A stretch of 10,644 bases of DNA, taken from Desulfurococcales archaeon ex4484_217_1 (GTDB taxonomy: Archaea; Thermoproteota; Thermoprotei_A; EX4484-217-1). Position 1 is the first letter of the stretch, and every line of letters begins with the position of its first letter. The notes below the pieces were generated by a model that saw only the letters and a list, made by a program, of their open reading frames with translations, ran no database searches and was not told the DNA's origin. The stretch covers positions 1-10,644 of the forward strand of contig NJED01000045.1 of the NCBI GenBank assembly GCA_002254745.1, given 5' to 3'. This document shows, piece after piece, positions 5,914 through 10,644 of this stretch. The position numbers and the translations under genes are program-made.

Positions 5914-5930
5914 TACTTTTATAATAAGCT
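5914..5930. promoter_or_regulatory. shared TATA element between divergent genes
   Basis: CTTTTATAATAAG at about 5916-5928 is nearly symmetric and sits between the isochorismatase start (5890, -) and permease start (5957, +). It is roughly 30-35 bases from each, so one AT-rich element could position initiation in both directions. Confidence 0.45.
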
Positions 5931-5956
5931 TAAGATTTAAACCATTTAGAAGCGGT

Positions 5957-7321
5957 ATGGAAGCAATGCTAGCGATAGACCAAACATTGACACTAATAAT
6001 ATTTGTAATTACGATAGCTCTTATAGTCTTTAGAGTGCTTCCAGAAACCTTAGCTAGCCTCATAGGAGCTAGCCTAATGATATTTTTAGGCTTAGCACCA
6101 TTTAATAAAGCACTAGGTGAATTCATAGATTGGAACATTATCGCAATACTGCTTGGTATGTGGATTATAACTTCATACATGGTTGAAGCTGGAATACCTC
6201 ACGTTCTGATAAGCAATATTGGTAAACGTACTCGAACATATAGGGCGTTTATTATCCTTCTATCGTTTCTAGCAGGGTTTATATCGATGTTCGTCGACAA
6301 TGTTCTAGTTGTTCTATTATTTGCGCCTATAGTAATTGAAGTATCAAAGAAGCTTAAGAAATCCCCTGTAAATGGTGTTCTACTTGTAAGTTTGTCAGCA
6401 AATTTCATGGGAACAGCCTTATTGCTTGGGGATCTACCTCCTCAAATGCTTCACAGTATTGTGGGTTTTGAATTTGTTGATTTCCTTATTTATGAGGGAA
6501 AACCTTCTTCATTTCCTATACTGGTGCTATCCTTTATTCTAACATTGCTTATTTTTTATAAATTCTTTCCAAGGGAGAAATCTGCTAACACTATATCTTA
6601 TAATATGTTGCAGATAAAGGACGTAAATTATAGGCTTGCTAAGATTTCTTCATGCTTTTTCATGTTAACCATAGTTTTAATGTCTTTGCGAAGAGAATTA
6701 AGCTACGTTTTAAAAACATACTTACAGCAGCTTACAGATTTTTACGATTTAAAACTAGGTTTAATAACATTAAGCATGGCTGTTCTTTTAGGTTTAACCG
6801 TTGAATTACTTAGATATAAGAGAAAAGTCAAGGGGCCATCTTTTGAAGAGATCCTTAAGAACATTCAATGGGATGCAGTTTTATTTTACTCGTCACTATT
6901 CATCCTTGCGAAAACGCTTGAATATAAAGGGCTGCTTCGGCTGCTGGCATCTTTTCTGGAGGAGTTTCTCACTAGTCAAACCATTGTAGCTACAACTCTC
7001 TTATATTGGATTACGGCACCCTTAGTGGCGTTTATAGAACATGATGCCTATATTTTAACGCTGCTTTTAACATTGAAAGAGCTCGTTCAAAAAGGTATGC
7101 TTGCGCATCCTTCGCCGCTCTACTGGGCCTTAGTTTGGGCAGGCACTCTTGGAAGCAATTATACTGTAGTAGGAGCACCTGCTTTATACGTTGCATTAAC
7201 TATTCTAAGAAGTAAAGGTTACAAGATAAGTTTACGAAAATTTTATAGCGTAACCATACCCTATGCTACGGTATCTCTTATGCTAACGTACATCATAGCA
7301 TTGCCTCTATGGTTTATGTAA
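5957..7321 (+). CDS. ion-transporter-superfamily permease (ArsB/NhaD/SLC13-like)
   Basis: A 454-aa polytopic membrane protein with about 11-12 hydrophobic segments. The two halves carry the repeats typical of this superfamily: FVDNVLVVLLFAPIVI (112-127) followed by SANFMGTALLLGDLPPQML (147-165), and late in the protein TLGSNYTVVGAPALYVAL, each a re-entrant loop plus signature Asn/Gly/Thr/Pro. D114-N115 and the loop glycines are intact. Members move arsenite, Na+/H+ or di- and tricarboxylates; the substrate here cannot be assigned. An open frame extends upstream to 5831, but those 42 residues are polar and overlap the divergent gene, so ATG 5957 (MEAMLAIDQ) is preferred, about 35 bases after a TATA box. 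It ends 47 bases before the RuBisCO gene on the same strand. Confidence 0.85.
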   Translation: MEAMLAIDQTLTLIIFVITIALIVFRVLPETLASLIGASLMIFLGLAPFNKALGEFIDWNIIAILLGMWIITSYMVEAGIPHVLISNIGKRTRTYRAFIILLSFLAGFISMFVDNVLVVLLFAPIVIEVSKKLKKSPVNGVLLVSLSANFMGTALLLGDLPPQMLHSIVGFEFVDFLIYEGKPSSFPILVLSFILTLLIFYKFFPREKSANTISYNMLQIKDVNYRLAKISSCFFMLTIVLMSLRRELSYVLKTYLQQLTDFYDLKLGLITLSMAVLLGLTVELLRYKRKVKGPSFEEILKNIQWDAVLFYSSLFILAKTLEYKGLLRLLASFLEEFLTSQTIVATTLLYWITAPLVAFIEHDAYILTLLLTLKELVQKGMLAHPSPLYWALVWAGTLGSNYTVVGAPALYVALTILRSKGYKISLRKFYSVTIPYATVSLMLTYIIALPLWFM

Positions 7322-7368
7322 ACAACACATAATTATCTGTAAGCACCAGTTGTTTCTCGGGTAAAAGT

Positions 7369-8664
7369 ATGTCAAAGTTTGAATGGTATGAGGAGTTTGT
7401 TGATTTAACCTATAAGCCTAGCGAAAGCGATCTCATAGCCGTGTTCAAAGTTAAACCCAGAGATATTACGTTAAAGGAGGCTGCTGGTAGAGTTGCTTCA
7501 GAAAGTAGTATAGGAACATGGACTACGCTAACCACAATGACTGAAGATCTAAGAAGGCTTATGGCTAGAGTTTACGAAATCAGAGAAAACGGTGTAATTA
7601 AGGTAGCATATCCTCTAGAGCTTTTCGAGCCTGATAGTGTACCTCAGATTTTAAGCTCTATTGCAGGCAACGTTTTCGGTATGAGAGCTCTTGAAGCATT
7701 AAGGCTTATTGATGCCAAATTTCCTAAGGAGCTAATCGAGTACTATAAGGGGCCACAATTCGGCATTAAAGGGGTGAGAGAGAAGTTAAAAATACATTAT
7801 AGACCTATTACGGCAACTGTTCCTAAGCCGAAAGTGGGCTTAGATACTGAACGCTATGCTAAAGTAGCTTATGAAATACTGTCAGGTGGGGTGGATCTAT
7901 TAAAGGACGACGAAAACCTGACAAACCAAAAGTTCAATTCGTTCATGAAAAGGCTAGATGCTGTAATGAAAGTAATAGATAAAGTAGAAAATGAAACAGG
8001 CGAGAGAAAAGGCTATCTCGTAAATATAACAGCTGAAACCAAAGAAATGATAAAGAGGGCAAAAGCCGTTGCAGACTACGGCAACGAGTTCGTAATGGTA
8101 GACATACTAACAGCTGGTTGGGCAGCATTACAAACACTTAGAGAGGAGCTTGAAGAACTAAAAATAGCTATTCACGCTCATAGAGCTTTCCATGCAGCCT
8201 TTACGAGAAACCCTGAACATGGGATGTCTATGCTTATGGTAGCTAAGCTAGCTAGACTAATAGGCGTAGACCATATACATATAGGTGTTCCTGTAGGGAA
8301 AATGGAAGCTAAGGTTAAGGATGTACTAACGATACAAAAAGAAATAACGGGAAAAACATTCATTCCCGAAGACGACATATTGCTGAAGCAAGAGTGGCAC
8401 CATATAAAACCAGTACTCCCAGTAGCCTCCGGAGGCCTGCATCCAGGCCTCTTACCTAAAGTTATAGAAGTCATGGGGATAGACATTATAATTCAAGTAG
8501 GCGGAGGTGTTTTAGGGCATCCAGACGGAGCTTACGCTGGTGCTAAAGCTGTGAGACAGGCATTAGATGCTGCAATAAGGAAAATACCCTTAGACAAATA
8601 CGCTGAAGAACATAAAGAGCTCAAAAGAGCTCTTGAAAAATGGGGTTATGTGAGACCAAAATAG
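7369..8664 (+). CDS. rbcL: RuBisCO large chain, archaeal form III type
   Basis: A 431-aa protein with the complete active site of a true RuBisCO (spinach numbering in brackets): E45 [60], T50-W51-T52 [65-67], N101 in GNVFG [123], K153 and K155 in TVPKPK [175, 177], K179-D-D181-E182 [carbamylated Lys 201, D203, E204], H269/H271/R272 in HAHRAFHAAF [292, 294, 295], H275 [298], loop-6 K311 in GKME [334], S354 in ASGG [379] and GGG 378-380 [403-405]. Nothing is missing, so it is not a form IV RuBisCO-like protein. Length and features match archaeal form III, which carboxylates ribulose-1,5-bisphosphate made from AMP. Partners AMP phosphorylase and ribose-1,5-bisphosphate isomerase are not in the window. 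ATG 7369 follows CGGGTAA. A cyclase-family gene follows 76 bases later. Confidence 0.96.
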   Translation: MSKFEWYEEFVDLTYKPSESDLIAVFKVKPRDITLKEAAGRVASESSIGTWTTLTTMTEDLRRLMARVYEIRENGVIKVAYPLELFEPDSVPQILSSIAGNVFGMRALEALRLIDAKFPKELIEYYKGPQFGIKGVREKLKIHYRPITATVPKPKVGLDTERYAKVAYEILSGGVDLLKDDENLTNQKFNSFMKRLDAVMKVIDKVENETGERKGYLVNITAETKEMIKRAKAVADYGNEFVMVDILTAGWAALQTLREELEELKIAIHAHRAFHAAFTRNPEHGMSMLMVAKLARLIGVDHIHIGVPVGKMEAKVKDVLTIQKEITGKTFIPEDDILLKQEWHHIKPVLPVASGGLHPGLLPKVIEVMGIDIIIQVGGGVLGHPDGAYAGAKAVRQALDAAIRKIPLDKYAEEHKELKRALEKWGYVRPK

Positions 8665-8740
8665 TACGGTAAAATAACCTTTAAGCTCTCATCTAATCTA
8701 TTAAACTTTAGAACGAACTATATAGATATGAGGATGGAAT
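8665..8740. other. RuBisCO-cyclase spacer with ribosome-binding site
   Basis: The 76-base gap ends with GAGGATGG shortly before ATG 8741, a clear ribosome-binding site for the cyclase gene. ACTATATAGA (8718-8727) is TATA-like but too close to the ATG to serve it, so co-transcription with the RuBisCO gene is plausible. Confidence 0.45.
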
Positions 8741-9409
8741 ATGAAAATTATTGACTTATCGTTTGAAATACATAGTGGAGCACAGGTGTTACCGGGATAC
8801 CCTGTACCTATAGTTCATAAGTGGACAAGTATTGAAGAACATGGATATTATGCGAACTTGCTTATGTTCGTAGAACATACACTAACACATGTAGATGTAC
8901 CAGCCCATTTCATAAAAAACGGGATAACTGTCGAACATGTTCCTTTAGAGAAGTGCATAGGAAAGGGTATAGTTATTGATGTTTCTCGAAAACCTCCCAA
9001 ATCCGAAATAACTGTAGAAGATATTGACAAAGTGCTTAGAGAGTTAAATTTGACAGTAGGACCCGGATGGGTTATACTCTTCTACACAGGATATGATAAG
9101 AAAATAGGCACTCCAGAGTTCTTTAACCATCCTGGATTAGGATGGGCAGCTTCCCGGTATTTAGCCAGACTTAAAGTTAATGCTGTAGGAATAGATGCTC
9201 CAAGCATAGACTATGAGCCCTATCCTGCACATAAAACCCTACTATCACAAGGAATACTAATCTACGAAAACTTAACAAATCTAGATTTGCTACTGGGTAA
9301 TATAGGATTTAAGTTTATTGGTCTCCCATTAAAAATAAGAGCTGGTTCAGCATCACCTGTTAGAGCTATAGCAATAATTGAGCCAGGAAAAGAGACTATC
9401 AGAGTATAG
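8741..9409 (+). CDS. cyclase/kynurenine-formamidase-family metal hydrolase
   Basis: A 222-aa protein, normal length for the cyclase family (PF04199). The metal-binding signature is H46-x3-H50-x-D52-x3-H56 in EHTLTHVDVPAHF; the usual HTGTH is here HTLTH, with Leu at the Gly position. H164 in PYPAHKTLLS and E176 in ILIYENL match the later His and Glu ligands. VGIDAPSIDY (149-158) is also typical. Family members hydrolyse N-formylkynurenine, cyclic amides or related substrates, and many archaeal members are uncharacterised. No tryptophan-catabolism genes are near, so kynurenine formamidase activity should not be assumed. It sits 76 bases after the RuBisCO gene on the same strand. Confidence 0.88.
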   Translation: MKIIDLSFEIHSGAQVLPGYPVPIVHKWTSIEEHGYYANLLMFVEHTLTHVDVPAHFIKNGITVEHVPLEKCIGKGIVIDVSRKPPKSEITVEDIDKVLRELNLTVGPGWVILFYTGYDKKIGTPEFFNHPGLGWAASRYLARLKVNAVGIDAPSIDYEPYPAHKTLLSQGILIYENLTNLDLLLGNIGFKFIGLPLKIRAGSASPVRAIAIIEPGKETIRV

Positions 9410-9430
9410 TGAGAGGTAAGAAGCTGTTTC

Positions 9431-9577
9431 ATGTCTGAAGGTTTTAAGGTCTTTGTAGGTTTATTAGTCCTCTTTTTGCTAAGATGTTGTAGAGGTAAAT
9501 TTATATTTATTCCCTTTGAACAATGTTTAACGAATGCTGAACCCTATGAGGTAATGAGGGTAACGAGTCCTAAATGA
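9431..9577 (+). CDS. possible 48-aa peptide, low support
   Basis: ATG 9431 opens a frame with a hydrophobic run (FKVFVGLLVLFLL) that ends at a TGA at 9575-9577. A purine-rich GAGAGGTAAGAAG lies upstream but too far for a standard ribosome-binding site. The frame's second half runs through the candidate RNA beginning near 9530. Both cannot easily be real; I favour the RNA. Confidence 0.18.
   Translation: MSEGFKVFVGLLVLFLLRCCRGKFIFIPFEQCLTNAEPYEVMRVTSPK
9500..9509 (+). promoter_or_regulatory. TATA box ahead of candidate RNA
   Basis: TTTATATTTA with its centre near 9505 predicts transcription starting near 9531, exactly where the G+C-rich, hairpin-rich stretch begins. Confidence 0.5.
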
Positions 9578-9727
9578 ATCCAGGTTTTATGATGGAAGTG
9601 CTGGGCAGAGTACTGTAAGAGAGAGCGGTGTGAAGGTTCTCTCGCAGTTGGGCTTGGAGGATATTAACCGTGATGAACAGACCCACGGAAACCCGCAGAG
9701 ACCGTAGGCTGGAAACGGTAAGTGTGT
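9530..9727 (+). ncRNA. candidate structured non-coding RNA
   Basis: No protein frame fits here, yet G+C rises sharply: I count 65 of 120 bases in 9601-9720, far above the AT-rich surroundings, a known mark of RNA genes in thermophiles. Hairpins I can pair by eye: ACCCT/AGGGT (9541-9545 with 9557-9561), AGTGCT/AGTACT (9597-9602 with 9609-9614, one G-U), GAGAGAG/TTCTCTC (9619-9625 with 9637-9643, one G-U), CCGTG/CACGG (9668-9672 with 9684-9688) and ACCGT/ACGGT (9701-9705 with 9715-9719). Three of the five loops are 11 bases. A TATA box lies at the right distance. I cannot match it to RNase P RNA, SRP RNA or rRNA. It could instead be the decayed leader of the broken gene downstream. Confidence 0.4.
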
Positions 9728-9758
9728 TATAGTGTTAAAGAATAATATAGAATCATTT

Positions 9759-10455
9759 ATGTCGTACTATGAGAGCCGAAAGAAACTTACGAGGATAGAA
9801 TAGAGTAGCTAATAAGTAGTGTAACTTTAGACCCTATATTTGAAAGAGCCAATGTTAGAGAAATGCTTCTTTACAGCCTTAAGAGAGGAAAAAAGCTACG
9901 AGGAATATTAACACTACTAATTTGTGAAGAACTAGGCGGAAATGGAAATGTTGAAAGAGCATTAGATGCAGCTGTTGCTGTAGAACTTATACATAATGCA
10001 TCATTAATACATGACGATATAATAGATGGAGACGAGATACGGAGAAATAGCTGTAGAAATTATACATAATGCATCATTAATACATGACGATATAATAGAT
10101 GGAGACGAGATACGGAGAAATAAACTGAGCTTCCGGAAAAGATATGGTATTTCTGCGGCTATACTTTAGGACTAATGCTTTTCAGAAAATATGGATGGAG
10201 AGCTATCGAAGTATTCAATAGAGCATGGATAAACATTGTAAAGGGAGGCATAGCAGACATCACCAGAAGTTCGTCATTTGATGAGAAAATATACAAAGTA
10301 ATAGCTAAGCTCAAGAACCGACTCTATTTTCTAAAAGTACATTGTCTACAATTATTACCGAAGAAAATATTTTAGACAAAGCTGCAATAAAGCAGCTTCA
10401 GGAACACTTAATTGAAACCCTAGATTTAGCGTTCCCCGCTCGCCGTCACTTCTAA
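9759..10455 (+). pseudogene. polyprenyl (GGPP/FPP-type) diphosphate synthase, broken
   Basis: Pieces of one trans-prenyltransferase lie in order but in changing frames. 9759-9800 reads MSYYESRKKLTRIE then TAG. From 9809 another frame reads to 10069: YSLKRGKKLRGILTLL, the VELIHNASLIHDDIIDGDEIRRN block with the first Asp-rich motif. A 73-bp tandem duplication then shifts the frame. The second copy continues as KLSFRKRYGISAAI and hits TAG; a 1-base shift near 10160 restores GLMLF...WINIVKGGIADI; and a further shift near 10315 gives LFSKSTLS...TEENILDKAAIKQLQEHLIETLDLAF to a TAA at 10453. The region with the second Asp-rich motif is gone. The live enzyme would condense isopentenyl diphosphate to C15-C25 chains for archaeal lipids. 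An intact copy must exist elsewhere if the organism makes its own lipids. Confidence 0.88.
9977..10122 (+). repeat. 73-bp tandem duplication inside the prenyl synthase pseudogene
   Basis: The unit 9977-10049 is repeated at 10050-10122 with one difference (GTAGAACTTAT against GTAGAAATTAT), so 72 of 73 bases agree. The unit covers the first Asp-rich motif. Because 73 is not a multiple of three, the repeat breaks the frame by itself. Confidence 0.95.
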
Positions 10456-10568
10456 TTATTTTCAAATGCTTTTAATTACGGCAAGCGGCTCATCACGCCC
10501 TACCTACCCAGCACCCCGCAGACACCTTTACACTATTTCGGCGCCTACGGGGTTGGGCTGGGTAGGCG
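10436..10568 (-). ncRNA. candidate structured RNA on the - strand
   Basis: Two strong hairpins lie in a G+C-rich island (36 of 60 bases in 10501-10560). Hairpin A pairs 10503-10512 with 10557-10566 (10 perfect pairs), then 10514-10526 with 10540-10552 (13 pairs), closing a 13-base loop. Hairpin B pairs 10436-10446 with 10478-10488 (11 pairs), with inner TAATT pairing. The helices contain G-U pairs only if read on the - strand (three in A, one in B); on the + strand these would be A-C mismatches. This points to a - strand transcript. A - strand TATA box at 10583-10592 is about 25 bases before 10566. The 5' end would be near CCGCCTACCCAGC. I do not recognise the family. It overlaps the last 20 bases of the pseudogene. 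Confidence 0.5.
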
Positions 10569-10582
10569 GTTCTCTGCAGTAA

Positions 10583-10592
10583 GTTTTATATA
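10583..10592 (-). promoter_or_regulatory. TATA box for the - strand RNA
   Basis: On the - strand TATATAAAAC is centred near 10587, predicting a start near 10562, at the outer edge of the first hairpin. Confidence 0.5.
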
Positions 10593-10599
10593 CAGTAGC

Positions 10600-10607
10600 T
10601 TATAAAC
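10600..10607 (+). promoter_or_regulatory. TATA box for the gene at the right edge
   Basis: TTATAAAC, with TATAAA at 10601-10606, lies 26 bases before the ATG at 10630, the classic spacing for an archaeal leaderless transcript. It stands back to back with the - strand TATA box at 10583-10592. Confidence 0.6.
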
Positions 10608-10629
10608 TTAACTACTGTGGAAGATACGT

Positions 10630-10644
10630 ATGAGTTACGAAGTC
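10630..10644 (+). CDS. 5' end of a gene running off the right edge
   Basis: ATG 10630 opens a frame (MSYEV) that continues past the window. The only support is the well-placed TATA box 26 bases upstream, which implies a leaderless message. No function can be given from five residues. Confidence 0.45.

Noticed and set aside
5831..5956. 42-residue N-terminal extension of the permease frame
   Set aside because: It is polar, unlike the family, and overlaps the divergent isochorismatase gene; ATG 5957 follows a TATA box.
8178..8486. - strand frame of 102 codons inside the RuBisCO gene
   Set aside because: Antisense shadow of a strongly conserved coding region; Cys/Ser/Thr-rich composition with no family features.
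9668..9692. Hammerhead ribozyme core (TGATGA followed by GAAA)
   Set aside because: The core C before TGATGA is G here and no stem II forms between TGATGA and GAAA; the segment instead makes a simple CCGTG/CACGG hairpin.
9530..9727. RNase P or SRP RNA
   Set aside because: The conserved GGAAAGTCC block of RNase P and the GGAAGGGAGCA-type SRP loop are absent. It is kept only as an unnamed candidate RNA.

Overview
The window looks like a piece of a hyperthermophilic, AT-rich archaeal chromosome, most likely Thermoproteota. Reasons: TATA boxes about 26 bases ahead of apparent starts, TTG and GTG start codons, a tRNA-Asn with an intron directly after anticodon position 37, a complete archaeal form III-type RuBisCO, a NOG1-like GTPase, and G+C-rich RNA-like islands in otherwise AT-rich DNA. 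I cannot assign a genus.

Layout. 1-300: mostly non-coding, with a possible gene start leaving the left edge (- strand) and an isolated 3' fragment of a tRNA (251-279, - strand). 297-836: minimal nucleotidyltransferase, probably 5'-truncated next to that fragment. 862-1437 (-): SagB-type nitroreductase, reading away from an intron-containing tRNA-Asn (1482-1592, -). 1593-2252: a tiny membrane-peptide ORF and tRNA-Val(TAC). 2253-4288 (-): Maf pyrophosphatase, an unknown 80-aa protein, a spacer with a perfect 35-bp tandem duplication carrying a TATA box, and a ribbon-helix-helix protein with an unrecognised large C-terminal domain. 4436-5446: NOG1-like GTPase. 5468-5890 (-): isochorismatase-family gene that stops before its catalytic cysteine. 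5957-7321: ion-transporter-superfamily permease, divergent from it. 7369-8664: RuBisCO large chain. 8741-9409: cyclase/kynurenine-formamidase-family hydrolase. 9410-9758: G+C-rich, hairpin-rich stretch behind a TATA box, probably a non-coding RNA. 9759-10455: wreck of a polyprenyl diphosphate synthase gene with frameshifts, a 73-bp tandem duplication and loss of its second Asp-rich motif. 10436-10568: strong hairpins whose G-U pairs point to a - strand RNA. 10630 onward: start of an apparently leaderless gene.

How parts may work together. RuBisCO of this type usually acts in the archaeal AMP pathway, turning ribulose-1,5-bisphosphate from nucleotide salvage into 3-phosphoglycerate. AMP phosphorylase and ribose-1,5-bisphosphate isomerase are not in the window. 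Permease, RuBisCO and cyclase run the same way over 3.5 kb but with their own gaps, so a shared pathway is only inferred.

The most unusual content is decay and small-scale rearrangement: a tRNA scar, a T-arm copy inside a tRNA intron, a duplicated TATA-containing unit, two broken enzyme genes and two candidate structured RNAs. I see no CRISPR array, transposase, integrase or recognisable defence operon.
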